From assembly GCA_026225945.1 (NCBI GenBank), contig JAMJFZ010001868.1, positions 3,907,001-3,971,000 on the forward strand: 64,000 bases of DNA, written 5' to 3'. This DNA comes from Cricetomys ansorgei. Lineage: Eukaryota > Chordata > Mammalia > Rodentia > Nesomyidae. Positions within the stretch are counted from its first letter, which is position 1, and every line of letters begins with the position of its first letter. The notes under the pieces are model-generated. The model was not told the origin of the DNA, made no database searches, and saw only the letters and a program-made list of their open reading frames with translations. The position numbers and the translations under genes were made by a program. Below, one piece after another: positions 44,190 to 55,890 of the stretch.

Positions 44190-44410
44190 ACTTGTGTCAG
44201 GCTGGATGCAGTGTCACAGGTCTGCAGTCCCAGCACTGCTGTGAGGCCAGAGGCAGAGATAGGACAGTCCTGTGAGCTCCAGGGCCAGCTAGCCTCGTGT
44301 GTACAGAGGTCAGAGGTGACCAGCAAAGAGACTGTCTGAAGTACAGTGGGCCGCAGGGACAATATTTATACACTGTATTCATATGAGTAAGTACACGTGT
44401 ACCTACATAT
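44190..44410 (+). repeat. B1 SINE, diverged
   Basis: ggctggatgcagtgtcacag, tctgcagtcccagcactgct and agaggcagagataggacagt. Confidence 0.6.
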
Positions 44411-44639
44411 ACAAAAACACCAGTTACTCATATTTCTTTGAGTTTTTTAGTCTGATTTAGATTGAAGATATAACCTTAATAATTGCAAACATGTCTTTCT
44501 AGCTCTGGTATTTTAAAGATTGTTTATATTAGTTTGGCATAAAAGGGTGCAACATGTCTGCAAGTATTTGTGAAACCAAGAAATGTATGATCTCTTTTTT
44601 TTTTCTTTTCTTTGAACTAAAGCCAAATTACAGTGTTAA

Positions 44640-44765
44640 AACTAGGGCCAGTGAGATGGCTTAGCACTTGCTGCTAAGCCAGATGACCTGAGTTCAGTCC
44701 CTGGGATAAACATTTACGTATTTAAATGCTATGCACCAAAGCAAGACGTAGATAAATACTTAATT
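44640..44765 (+). repeat. B3 SINE fragment
   Basis: gggccagtgagatggcttag and gatgacctgagttcagtccc. Confidence 0.7.
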
Positions 44766-44869
44766 AGAGAAGAACAAAAATAAGAATTTGGAAAACACCT
44801 TAGTTTTAGAGAAAGAAGCACGAATTTCCTGGTTTTAAAGTTGTTTTTGAAAAATTACAGTGTATTTGT

Positions 44870-45150
44870 TTATAGTGTGTGTATGAGCGGGCGCATATAC
44901 ATCACAGCATGTGTGCAGAAGCCAGAGGACTTTTCAGGAGTTGGGTCTCTGCTTCCACCCTGTTCCCGAAGCAGAATCTCTCTTGGATTTGCCCCTGTGC
45001 TACATACATGCAAGCTCCATCTGACTCCCGTCCCATGCATGGCTCAGCATTAGGTTGAGATTACAGAGCTGAGCCACCATATCGGGTATTTTTACATAGT
45101 TTCCAGGGAGGGAACTCAGGTTATCAGGTTTGTGGAGCAAGCACTCCTAC
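44870..45150 (-). repeat. B4/RSINE-type SINE, antisense
   Basis: agccagaggacttttcagga and gggaactcaggttatcaggt, with a weak middle part. Confidence 0.55.
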
Positions 45151-46107
45151 CCTGTTGGACAGTCGTATCCATCGTCAAAGAGGTAGGTTACTGGGTGTAT
45201 GCTAAGGAGCCCCCGAATTAGAATCACAATGGAAATTTTTCATAATTTCTCAAAACAAAGTTAATCCTGATCCCCTGGTAGCCAAATACACCCATCCCTC
45301 AAAGCATCCAGAGAACAAGGTAAGGTTTGAGATTGGGGTGCATGACTTTTCAGTGGGATGCTACTTTTGCTAAAGTTATGCTGTCTAAAGAAAGGCCTAC
45401 AGAGAAGCTACAGAAAATGCACAGGCATTTGGAGTTATATTATCCTCTCTGGTCACATTTGTAAAGACTTGGTGACATTCCTCTTAAGTACGATGACCCT
45501 CAATTTGCCGAACTGTCAGAAGTCAGTGAAGCGAAGAATTGCAGGTAAAGTGTTCATCCAGAGACTGTTGCCACGAATCCTTCATCCTGCTCTGAGATGC
45601 GACTTTGGAAAGCATATATATTGAAAATTGGCCTGACTCTCTTATATTTGCTGTTTTTAAGTTGCATCTCTAGACTTGGTCTTCTGGAAAAAGGAAATTT
45701 TCATTTCTATTACATTGCATTTCCTGTCTGACTTGACTGACAGATTAAGATGGTCCTGGCCCCTTGGGATTTACTTTTCCTTGATGTGATATGTAAGAGC
45801 AACTCATCTCTTAGTTTAGGATTTTTTCCCCCAATACTGTTTTTTTTTTTTGAATGTGCATGCTTTTTATCTTCTATGCTAAGAGCTAAACTGTGTGATG
45901 TACATTTTATCCTAAAATCATGTTGACAGAATTTGTCATTCATTACCCCTGTTACATTATAAAGGTTTTCTTGATTTTACAGAATTTAATAGAAATTATT
46001 GGCATATAGTTAGAATATATTGTATTTGCCAGAACGCAAATTCAAAAGGTTCTGTCTCTTTATATGCTACTGTACACTTGGGCAAAGCCAGATTACATGC
46101 CAGTCAA
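45151..46107. other. Intergenic stretch, nothing recognised
   Basis: An 88-codon open frame at 45358-45624 resembles no family I know. No repeat was identified. Confidence 0.5.
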
Positions 46108-46325
46108 GTTAAGCTATTGTCGGGGTGTGGTGACAGGAACTCAACCAAGAGCTCATGCTTCCTAACCTGTGCTTGACCAGAGCTGAACTCTCAATGCTCA
46201 GGGCTACAACCTAGAGCTATCCCTGCTGCTGTCCTTCCAACATGGGTTCTGGGGGTCAAACCCAGGTAATCAGGTGAAACCAGGTAAACCCTACAAATGC
46301 TTTTGCTCACTGAGCCAACCCACTG
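46108..46325 (-). repeat. B4/RSINE-type SINE, antisense, old
   Basis: tgggttctgggggtcaaacc and gcttttgctcactgagccaa. Confidence 0.5.
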
Positions 46326-46477
46326 ACTATTTCTGAACAATTTAAGTGTTATTTAGGGACCATTTTAGAGAACCTGGGCAGAAGGTAGTATTATATTTAA
46401 TTCTAGTGTCACTGAACCATAAGGAAAGAAGCCTAGAGAAAGTGTAGAAGTATCATTTTAAAATGTTTCTTTTTGCC

Positions 46478-46622
46478 CAGCGGTGGTGGCACACGCCTTT
46501 AATCCCAGCACTAGGGAGGCAGAGGCAGGTGGATCTCTGAGTTCAAGGCCAGCCTGGTCTACAGAATGAGTTCCAGGACAGCTAGAGTTAACAACAGAGA
46601 AACCGTGTCTCAAAAACAAACA
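46478..46622 (+). repeat. B1 SINE
   Basis: cagcggtggtggcacacgcc, gttcaaggccagcctggtct and aacaacagagaaaccgtg. Confidence 0.95.
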
Positions 46623-46894
46623 TGTTTCCTTTGGACTGAGCTATATTTATTTACTCCCCCTCCCCAATTTTCAGATTATTATAAAGTTGTATTTGGATAG
46701 ATAAAACATTCATGATCCAAAATTAAGAATGCTCTGGCATTTATAGGGAACATTCTCCCAGCCCAAATACTTTATTCACTCAGGAGCAGCTGATGTTATC
46801 AGCATTTGATGTGGCCTGTGAGTACTTCAGATATGTATTCACACAAATACTATACCTCTTGTTCTACAAGGGTTATAAAAATACTAGTGAACCT

Positions 46895-47095
46895 CTCAGC
46901 AAGGCTGCAGAGATGGCTTGGTGTCTTGCTGCTCCCCAGCTTCTACATCAAGCTGCTCACAACCCTCTGTAACTCCAGTTCCAGGAGAGTTGGGCCCCCT
47001 TTTGGCCTCTTGAGTGCACCATGCACACAAATGGTTCATATATATACATGCAGGCAACTAGTACACTTGAAAACAAGTGTTTTTCAATGAAGAAA
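46895..47095 (+). repeat. B2 SINE, diverged
   Basis: ggctgcagagatggcttggt and ctctgtaactccagttccag. Confidence 0.75.
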
Positions 47096-47239
47096 AACTA
47101 GAATTTAAAAATAAAAAGTGCTCAACCAGTTCCCCATTTTATGTTGAGAGTTAACTGTCATGTTCATCATACAGTAACTACCAGCAGCAGGGCATTGTTC
47201 TAGATGAACTCTAATTAAAAGTTCAAACTACTACACTTT

Positions 47240-47570
47240 ACCCCCATGTGTATGTATGTGTGGTGTGCAGGTTTATGTGTGCAGGTGCACATGCAAGTGT
47301 GTGTGTGTATTTGGGGGGGGGGTGCGGCTGAAAATGACATTAAATGTCTTCAGTTGCTCTCTCCTTTGCTGAGGCAAAGACTTACTGAACCCAGAGCTCA
47401 CCAGTGGCTAGCCTAGGTCATCAGCTTGTCCCAGGAATCCTTGAGTGTTGGAATTACAGGTGATGGGCAGGCCTGCCCAGCTTTTCTATGGGCACTGGGA
47501 ATAGGAACCCTGGTCCTCACACTTGCAAGAGAAGCAAGCACTATCCACAGAACCATCGCCACAGCGCAGC
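47240..47570 (-). repeat. B4/RSINE-type SINE with GT-rich head, antisense
   Basis: Starts tgtgtatgtatgtgtggtgt. It has gttggaattacaggtgatgg, cactgggaataggaaccctg and agcactatccacagaacc. Confidence 0.6.
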
Positions 47571-48204
47571 TTGGCTCTGACAAAATTGTATTGCTATAAA
47601 TAATTAGCTTGTGGGCCATTTAAGGATACCAACTAGTGTTATTTTGTACATGTAAATTTTTCATTTTGGAAATGAATCATTTGAACTCCCATCTCTGGTT
47701 CAAATGCATAATCATGCTAAACATTCAGGAACAAATCAGCCCCCAAACTGTTCTTGAGCCCTGGAAACTTCCTGCCTAGACTGGTAAATTATGTAATTCT
47801 GAGGGTTTGTGTGGGTTTAGTTGGTGTGCAACCAAGCATTTAGTGAGTATGCAACCACCAAAGCTTTCGTGGCTGGAAACTGGAAGTTGATGTGCCCAGG
47901 TAATGCAAAAGGAGTTTCGGGTGTACGAGAAGTGAACTCTTGAATGTTTTGTAAATTATGTCTAGGCCTATAGGAACTCTCACAGTAATGAAATGCTACT
48001 GTGTGGTGAGTGCTGTCATCTGCTCTGATAAATCCTATTTAAAAGAAATGGACTCTCAGCCACTCTTGGAACTGAGGTCTGTAGAGCATTAGGGGCTTGG
48101 GTAGTCTTACCAATGCAAGCACTTGAAGAAGCAAAGAATCACTTGAATGGATCCAATTTTCTTCCACATTTTCTGTGTTTATTTTAATTTAAAATTGTCT
48201 TTAT
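47571..48204. other. Intergenic stretch, nothing recognised
   Basis: Unique-looking sequence without an identified element. Confidence 0.5.
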
Positions 48205-48415
48205 TTAGCAGCTGGAGAGATGGCTCAGTAGTTAAGAGCACAAGCTGTGCTCCAGAGGACTCAGGTTTAATTCCCAGCAACCACAAGCAACTCACAGCCT
48301 TCTCTAATTCCCAGGGGATCCGATGCCCTCCTCTGGCCTCTTCAGACACTTTGGGTACATGGTGCACAGACGTACATTCAGGCAAAACACCCATGAACAT
48401 AAAATCAATTTTATT
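48205..48415 (+). repeat. B2 SINE
   Basis: gctggagagatggctcagta, gttaagagcacaagctgtgc and aattcccaggggatccgatg. Confidence 0.95.
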
Positions 48416-48419
48416 TGTC

Positions 48420-48700
48420 CCTTATTTTGTGGAGATAGGGAACATGCCATGGAATACATGTGGAGGGCAGAGGACAACGTCCCACCTTGTTCATAGGGTC
48501 TTGTTTCTGCTGCTATACTGTGTACTTCTGGCTAGCTGACCTTTTGAGCTTCTGGACAATTCTCCTGTCTCCACCTCCGATCTTGCTGTAGCGATGCTGA
48601 GATTGCAGATGCATGCCATCATGTTTGGCTTACGTGCCTTCTAGGGTTTGAACTTGAGTCATCAGGTTTGCATGGGTATGTTACCTCATTGGCTTATTGT
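48420..48700 (-). repeat. B4/RSINE-type SINE, antisense
   Basis: tgtggagggcagaggacaac, tctggctagctgaccttttg and atgctgagattgcagatgca. Confidence 0.65.
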
Positions 48701-49189
48701 CTGTGTTCATTAAGAAACTATGTAAAAACTTTACTGAACAGCTGTGATGTACAAGTTGCCAGGTGGATCTTTCTAGAAGGAAGTCAATAGTAGTGTTACC
48801 AACTATGTCAGCTGACTCCTTCCTGATGGTCTAGGGAGACAATATCCATGCTAGTCATCCTCTCGCTTGCATGTGGCAGTGGCCTTTGGCTTTCTTGGGG
48901 CCACTAAGGTCATGGAATTGTTAACTCATCACATTCCAGTGATGGCCAGGCTAGTTCTAATATAGAAGATGCTAGAATCCTAATCTGAGCCCTCCTAAAG
49001 AGAAATATCCCGAGCAACTCCTATAAAGAATTAACATGTGTTTGCTTTTCTGGATTCTCTTACACTTCCTAAGCAAGATGAGGTGTAAGATCTTGACCAA
49101 ATTCTTGGATTTTTATCAGCTTAACAGTTATTATGATTTTAAAGAAAACATTAAAATGGTGATTCCCCAAATCTCAGCAGGAAAAAACA
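48701..49189. other. Intergenic stretch, nothing recognised
   Basis: No element or exon identified. Confidence 0.5.
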
Positions 49190-49495
49190 AACAAATCTCT
49201 TCCAAAGACTGGCCTCCTGTCTGCTTTTCACTGCTTCTGGTGTTTTGTAAGCTTGCTCTCGGCTCACTTGTACTTCCTGAGATGGTCTGCACACACCTAT
49301 ACTGCCTATTCATTGTTCAAATGTTTCTTCAATTGCTGCTTCGTCAGGGTGGCCTTTCCCTGAACCATCAGCCAGCCCTCTCCATCTCCACCTCCTGCAC
49401 CTTCTTTCCCGGCTTCATTTTTGACAGCAGCACTTCCTGGTTTATTTTTGTTGATCTCCACCAGAATGTAAGGTTCTCAAGAGCTGGCTCTCTGG
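49190..49495 (+). mobile_element. LINE2 (L2) 3'-end fragment
   Basis: caaatgtttcttcaattgctg..., gtcagggtggcctttccctg and ctccaccagaatgtaaggtt follow the conserved L2 3' end. This explains the long open frame at 49036-49536. Confidence 0.7.
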
Positions 49496-49631
49496 AGATG
49501 GAAAGTATTCAGAAAATTCTGACCAAGATGGAATAATATCTCATGCTTGATGGTTCTAGAGGGTATAAGAGAAAAGAAAAAAAAGACACAAGCTATGAAG
49601 GACTGCACAAGAAGGGACCCATATAGATGGT

Positions 49632-49985
49632 CTCCTTTGATGGTTTGAATGAAAATGGCCCCCATAGACCCATAGTGAGTGTCACTATGAGAAGGTGTGG
49701 CCTTGTTGGAGGAAGTATGTCATGGTGGGTAAGCTTTGAGGTTTCAAATACTCAAGCCAGGCCCAGTGTCATTCTTCCTGCTGCCTGTGGATCCAGATGT
49801 AGAACTCTCAGCTACTTCTCCAGCACCATATCTGTCTGCCTGCCACCATGCTTCCCACTGTGATGACGGTGAACTGAACCACTGAACTGTAAACCAGCCC
49901 CAATTAAATGTTTCCTTTATAAGAGCTGCTGTGGTCGTGGTGTCTTCATGAGCAATAAAACTCTGAGATATCACCAGACAGTGTA
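49632..49985 (+). mobile_element. MaLR-like rodent LTR, type A
   Basis: ggtgtggccttgttggagga, gatgtagaactctcagctac, ccccaattaaatgtttcctt and gtggtcgtggtgtcttcatg. It is the reverse-orientation relative of 2498-2843. Confidence 0.65.
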
Positions 49986-50157
49986 AAAATATACCTATCA
50001 AATCATTTCAGTGAATTTATACTAATTTTCACATATCGAAACAGTATGAGGACACGCCAACATGCTGATGATCGGTGCGTAGTTCACCATCTGGAGGATA
50101 GTTTGGCAATAGATATGGAGTATCTAAAAGAAAATAGTGTGCCCTTTGGAGCATGGC

Positions 50158-50485
50158 TGTTAGGGTTTAGATACAAAGTTCCCCCAACCCCTGATCCCCA
50201 AAAGCTTCTGTGTTGAAGGCATGGCCCCTAGTAGGTGGTACTATTTAGAGTTGATTAGATAAGGGGGGGCAGCTAAATTGCTGTTAGGAGATGGAGTCTA
50301 GTTAGAGGGAGCAGGTCATCTAGGCCTATCTTGTCCGGCCCCTCTCTGACACTCTGCCTTCCTCCTCCATGCCACCACCATGCTCGTCAGAGGTCTGAAA
50401 GCAATGGAGCGAGCCAACCACAGGTGAAGCCACTGGAGCCTTCAGCCAGAACACTCTTGTTTAAATTGTTTCTTAGGTATTTTTG
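50158..50485 (+). mobile_element. Ancient MaLR-like LTR
   Basis: tgttagggtttagatacaaa, aggagatggagtctagttag, then tgtttcttaggtatttttgtcacaacgg-type ending (50468-50495). Same group as 35025-35440. Confidence 0.5.
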
Positions 50486-50579
50486 TCACAACGGCTAAAC
50501 AGCAATCTGTAATGAGAGGCTTTTTTCAGCATGGAAAGAGAGCAGTTTAGTAGGTCAGCATATTTGTAAGACAGAATAC

Positions 50580-50925
50580 AGTTGTTCTGCCTTCCTTGTG
50601 GTTTATTCTCAATGGATTCTGTACCTAAAATAACCAAAAATATTAAATGCAGGATACTGGAAGTAGACAACTCATAATTGTAAATTATCTACTGTTCTGA
50701 GTTCGTGGTGACATCTGACAGCAGTGACCCGCCCCATCCCGCCAGGATGTGAGTCTTCTCTTTGGCCTCCATGTCCAAACACGCTGCTCTTCCGTCACTG
50801 CGTAGCACCTCAGTCGTGACAGCTGTGGCACCATCGCAGCTCCGTTCAGGTCACCCATGTACTTAACGGCGGCCCAAGGCGCCAGAGTAGGCGATGCCTC
50901 CGGCTGTATTAAGCCACAGTGTTGA
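50580..50925 (+). mobile_element. Tigger DNA transposon 5' part, including start of transposase
   Basis: Follows the Tigger terminal region: caaaaatattaaatgcagga, caactcataattgtaaatta, ccgccccatcccgccagg and gccatcgcag-like spacing. At 50877 it reaches the segment that in Tigger opens the transposase gene, but the start codon has become GCG. CpG remnants are frequent. No working product is possible. Confidence 0.7.
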
Positions 50926-50934
50926 GTTGGGTGT

Positions 50935-51085
50935 AGTAGCTCACACCTAAAAGTCTAATGGTGAAGACCCTGAATCAGGAGGATTGTCATGAGTTTAGGC
51001 CCTCCTGTGCTCCAATGAGATGTTTTTTCCAAAAAAAAAAATAACCCAAGAAAAGAAAAAAAAAAACAAAAAAAAAGAAAGGAAA
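50935..51085 (+). repeat. Old B1-like SINE with A-rich tail
   Basis: gttgggtgtagtagctcaca and tgagtttaggccctcctgtg, then A-rich runs at 51030-51080. Confidence 0.55.
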
Positions 51086-51111
51086 ATTACATTGTAATTC
51101 TATCTTATTAT

Positions 51112-51190
51112 TGTTGCGATGCGGATAAAACCAAGAGCCGTGCTTACGCTAGGCGCGTGCTCTGCCGGTGAGCTGTATCTCTGCCTAGTG
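51112..51190 (-). repeat. ID-type SINE, antisense
   Basis: tgcggataaaaccaagagcc and ctaggcgcgtgctctgccgg match the antisense ID core with CpG sites kept. Confidence 0.6.
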
Positions 51191-51204
51191 TTTTATTTTT
51201 AGCC

Positions 51205-51856
51205 TCTTTTTTAAACAAACAATTTCTTACTTTGAAGTGATGATCGCATTATTTTCTCCTCCCCTTTCCTCCCTCTCACCCCTTCCAGGCATCCCTTCCC
51301 AGTCTCTCAAATTCCTGACCTTTCTCTTTAATTGTTGTTACATATATATCCCTAAATACGTAAACACAACCTGTTCAGTCTGTTTATCACTGTATGATCG
51401 GTATGTGTACAATCTCAGAGCTGCTCACTTGGTATCGGGTAACCGATTGGAGGCCTGTTCCCTGGAGAAGACCACCTCTCCCGCTCTCAGCAACCCCAAG
51501 CTGTTCGTTGCTCTTAGTCTAGGGCTGAGGTCCATGAGCTTTCCTCCTTCCATGCCAGCATGTCCACTGACATCACCATCGGCCATGTCGTGTTTAGCCA
51601 CCCATGTTGATGACTCGCCATGGGTGTACCCCTCTAGGCAGCACAATCTCACAGCAAGTTCCCTGTTCCTCTGGCTCTTACGATGTTTCCACCCTCTCTT
51701 CCTCAAAGAAGGTGCAAGAATTGCATTGTAGATTATCAGCTGGGACTGGGCACCACCTGATCTCTTAATTCTCTTAGTTCTGACCAGCTGTAGTTTTCTG
51801 TAATTATCTCTGTTGCAAAAAGAAATCTCTTTGATGAGTGTTGAGAAGTCCATTCA
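51205..51856 (-). mobile_element. Rodent L1 3' UTR, antisense
   Basis: ttctcctcccctttcctccc, ttggtatcgggtaaccgatt, tagggctgaggtccatgagc and ggcagcacaatctcacagca match the antisense of the terminal 3' UTR of rodent L1. This explains the 164- and 142-codon open frames here. Confidence 0.75.
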
Positions 51857-53010
51857 TCCGCGAACACAAGGATGCTTTTGCTCAGACATGTTCGCTGCCA
51901 TTCACAACAGCTAGGAAATGGAAACAACCTAAATGTCTTTCTGCTGATGAATAGATGATGAAAATGTGGTTCATCTACACTATGACACACTTCAGTTATA
52001 AAGAAAAATTAAATCATGAAATTTGTACATAAATGGATGGTACTAGGAAAGATCATATTGAGTGAGGTAAGCCAGACCCAGAAAGACAGATTTCACATGT
52101 TCTCTCTCACCTGTGGTTCCTAGCTCCAAGTCTTCAGATGTGAGTATATAAGCTAGCGTAGCTGCAGAAATCAGGAATGTAAAAGGAGACTGTGAGGGGA
52201 AGGGGCGGAGCCATAGAAGGGAATAGCAAGCGACAATTAATTTGCAGGGGGGAAATGGGAAAAACAGGGGCTTTAATTAGGGAAGGGGACTGAGAGACAG
52301 AAGGAGGGAGGTGGGTAAAACAACAGTAAGGATGCCTGGAAAAGTCAGATGGGACCGTGTTATCCATCTCCCTAAATTACATATAATACATGTGAAACTG
52401 TGTATCCATGAGTAGTTTAAATGGAATTTTCCCGTCTGGGCTGACAGTTCTCCCCAAGAACCATAGCTTATCTAATGGAAACCCCAACACCAGGCTTGAG
52501 AAGCCCCCTTTTGGGTTGTTGGTCAGTGTTGTCCGGGAGACTTCCCAGACATAAGCTACTGCTCTTGGTTGCCTCCCAGAGGAGGAAGGTAAGTCTCTTG
52601 TGCTGAAAAAATAATGCACTTCAGACATAGGACTCAGAGGCCCCTGAGCTGGATCTGACCCTGAATGCCTCCTCCCTGAGGACTAATTTTCATGGTTCCA
52701 ATGGCGCCATGCCTTTGCTTGCTTCCAAATGAGGAAAGCAATCAATCGTTGTACACAATTACGATGTCTATGAACCACAACGATGGCCAGCATGACATAA
52801 TAACCTAAGGGCGCAGTAGCGGCACACACTATTGGTAGTGACCAACGGCTCTCTAACTGATCCTAAGATCCATTCAACGTGGCAGGAACCGTTCTGAGTA
52901 CTGGAAACCTAGCCGACTCCCAGGGGCTAGGGAAGCCCTGGATCTTGGAGGAGATCCTACAACTTTACTAGACTAGCACAGTTCCTAACTACATTCTAAC
53001 TGGTTCTTTT
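51857..53010 (+). mobile_element. Rodent L1 (Lx-like): end of ORF2 and 3' UTR
   Basis: 51900-52130 decodes, with several stops, to the ORF2 C-terminal region (aggaaatggaaacaacctaa, gtaagccagacccagaaaga). It then continues in the 3' UTR: aggcccctgagctggatctg, gatggccagcatgacataat, ggatcttggaggagatccta. Truncated at the 5' side. Confidence 0.75.
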
Positions 53011-53024
53011 TGTTGTTGTTGTTT

Positions 53025-53125
53025 TAGACAGATGTCATGCTCTTGCTTAGGCCGGCCTGGAACTCACTGTACAATTCATCAGCCTCCCACGAGAGAGGAT
53101 TAAAGGCTTAAAAGAGCCTGCCCCG
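53025..53125 (-). repeat. B1 fragment, antisense
   Basis: aggccggcctggaactcact and gaggattaaaggcttaaaag. Confidence 0.65.
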
Positions 53126-53464
53126 CTTTATTTTTAATCTCTTCCCATGAGAAGCATGAGGTACACAGAGACTGGGATTATTTGAGACGTCACAGGGGTT
53201 TAGGAGATGACTCCCATGGATAAGGGAGAAGTACCAGGTCACAATCTTTGGACTTTTTTTTTGTTTCTTTCACATGTAATGCAGCATGTATGCAGAGTGT
53301 AACAGGGCAAAAACGGTCATGCCAGAGGGAGCACCAGCGTGCAACGTACAGTGCAGGTTGTTACTGCTAAGTTTTGGAATAGAGATGGACACCAAGAAAT
53401 ACTTTTATAAACATGTAATTATTTTTTTTCTTAGTTTTTTAGTTTTAAAATGTGCCTAAGAATT

Positions 53465-53662
53465 GGAACTAGAGAGATGGGTTAGCAGTTCAGAATGCTT
53501 GCTCCTCTTGCAGATGACCCAAGTTGGGTTCATAGCACCCATGTTTTCAATACCAGTAACTCTGTCTCTGGGGATCAGATGCACGCTTCTGGCCTACGCA
53601 GGCCCTCACATACATGTGTGCATACCCATACACAGATGCACACACAAACAAGTACAGTATTT
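53465..53662 (+). repeat. B2 SINE
   Basis: actagagagatgggttagca, tctctggggatcagatgcac and a CA-rich end. Confidence 0.85.
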
Positions 53663-55304
53663 TAAAAGATGCTTAGGGTTCCTTCTTAAACAAAAGTACA
53701 AAGCCAGGATACACTATTCAAAATCATCCCAATCTATGTACACAGACGAAAGATTGAAAAGACATGTATTGACTGTTCTTACACAGGTAATTTCCACTTC
53801 TCTTTCAGATCTATGGATTTCATAGATGAAATTTTAACAAGAAAAGAGCAGATTACTTTTTTATCTTGAGACAATTAAAAAATTTAAGTGTCATAAAGCT
53901 ATGGAGTAAGGCGCCTCAGTTTTGACCTCCTTTCACGCGTGGGTGAGGAGCAACTATCACAGGGAGAAGAGGCTACAGGGAAAATTTATTTACAGCATTT
54001 GAAAATTTGTGCCTAATGCCATCTGCCTTGAAAAGTCTCTCTCAGCTATCTCCAAGCCTGGTAACCAGCATGTATTATTGCAACTGGACACGCTTGCTTT
54101 CCACCAGTTGGCCATGCCTGGTTAGGCGGATGCAACGTTATTCTAGAGGGAATAGCGGAGTGCATTTTCATTCCGGAGGACCCCTCTTCTTGGGTGTTAA
54201 ATAAAACAGATTGCCCCTCATCTTTGAACCGATGAACGCCACGGGCTACACATCTGCTGTGTCTTGAGAACTTCAGTGGGTAGGAGTCTCCGTCCCGTTT
54301 TGAAAAACAACATTGACAGTGCCTCCGTAGCTCCTTGGATTTGACTTGTTTCCTTCCGAGTGTGGCGTCAAGATACTGCTTCTTGCTGGCATTCCTAATT
54401 GTGATTCGTCCACTTTCGTTAGAGATATTAAACAAGTCTGAGAAACCTCAAGCCTGATTTTATTGTCATTTCTCTGACTGAATTTCAGATGTAGCTTTAG
54501 GGAGATTTGGTGAGAGGTGTCAGGAAAGGAGGGCATTAGACTCGGGCGGAAGCAATTTAAAGCTGCACAGGCAGCTATATGTGGTGCAGAATTTCCTGGC
54601 TTATTCATAAGTAGAAAAAAGTTTAAGTTTCCAGAAGGAATGGACTCACAGCTGCTTTTCACCTTATTTGCTCAGTGGAATTCCCACTGCTTGAGCCTGA
54701 CCAGGGTCTTCCAGGAAGGAGCCCATGGGTCATGTATGTGTGTCCCGAATCCTGGCCTGGTGTCCATCTCCTAACAGGACCACCCTGAATGCTTGGCAGT
54801 GTCTTCAGATTAGAGGTTGATTAACTCAGCTGACGTGTCCAGTCCAACCAAACTGCACTGCAGTCTTCTTGGAGGTTTTCATTCTTACATACTTCTGGAA
54901 TTACCTTTTTCTCTCTAAGGACAGTCTTTACTACTAGACACCCCTATCTTCGTTAACTATTCCACTGATATTGTAAATCCTTTTCAAGGATCAGTTAGAG
55001 TTTTGCCTCTCAAATTTTACCCTGTTTAGAAATCACCTGGGAATCCTGCTAAAAGGACATTTTCAGGTTTAGTAAGTGCAGAGGAAGCCTGTGTTCCCAC
55101 CTAGTGCTTGGCTTTCTGTGCTTTCAGTGCCAAGGACTAAATTTCCCACGTCCAGACACTCAGCCTGCGGGTGCAGGAGTGTCTCTTCTCTTTCAATAGA
55201 TCCGAAGAGCCCTACATACATCATGACTGTGGTTGCAAAACTGAAACATCATTCTAAAGAAAAGCCACTGTGACTTCTCTTACTTAGAGTGCGTGCTAGG
55301 CATA
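53663..55304. other. Repeat-poor intergenic stretch
   Basis: About 1.6 kb without a recognised SINE or LTR. The part at 53930-54440 keeps more CpG than its surroundings. Several overlapping open frames (up to 129 codons on the - strand) match no family I recognise. It may be a conserved non-coding element or simply unique DNA. Confidence 0.45.
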
Positions 55305-55655
55305 TATCGCTGTGACAGAATCCACGGTGTTGACAACCTGAAAGGATTGTTGGTTTTAGTTCACAATTTAAGAGGTATGAGTGCATGGTCAATGGGTTCC
55401 ATTGCTTTCAGGCCTGGAGCGAGGCAAACCATGGTGATGGAGAGCCCAGCGTGAGCAAAGCTGCTCACTTCTCCATTCCTTCTCCCAAATCCATTAACCT
55501 GTGAACCCTAAGTGGTTTAACCTAGCAAACACTCACGACCCAGTCACATCCCCGAGGGCCTGCCTCTGAACACCGATGCTCTGGGAACCAAGGCAACACA
55601 TGAGAGTTTCTTTTGCCTAGAGGGGCAGATAAGACCCAAATCATAACAGGCAGAC
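55305..55655 (-). mobile_element. Ancient MaLR-like LTR, antisense
   Basis: ttggttttagttcacaattt, ccattgctttcaggcctgga and gacccaaatcataacaggc. Confidence 0.45.
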
Positions 55656-55739
55656 ACTCTTACCTTCTTTTGAGAAATGAATAGTCTCCAAAGTATGAGC
55701 ATAAAAGAATGTCAATGGTATTTTTAATAAATATCAAAT

Positions 55740-55890
55740 AGTTGTCTCTTTGAGACAAGATCTTGATACAAATCCTATGTTGGTTTAGAACTCACTATGT
55801 AGCCCAGGTTGGCTTCATTGTTGTGACTCTCCTTGCTCATTTCTCCCAAGCAGGAGGGTTGCAAGAGCACATCACAATAGCTGGTTTGAA
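55740..55890 (-). repeat. Old B1-like SINE, antisense
   Basis: tttgagacaagatcttgata and gaactcactatgtagcccag. Confidence 0.6.

Noticed and set aside
49036..49536. 166-codon open frame
   Set aside because: The second half is a LINE2 3' end; the first half has no homology that I can recognise.
51237..51853. 164- and 142-codon open frames on both strands
   Set aside because: Both lie in an antisense rodent L1 3' UTR, which is non-coding.
54046..54662. Overlapping 129-codon - strand frames as a possible unannotated gene
   Set aside because: No recognisable domain, no splice or poly(A) context; kept only as a low-confidence non-coding candidate.
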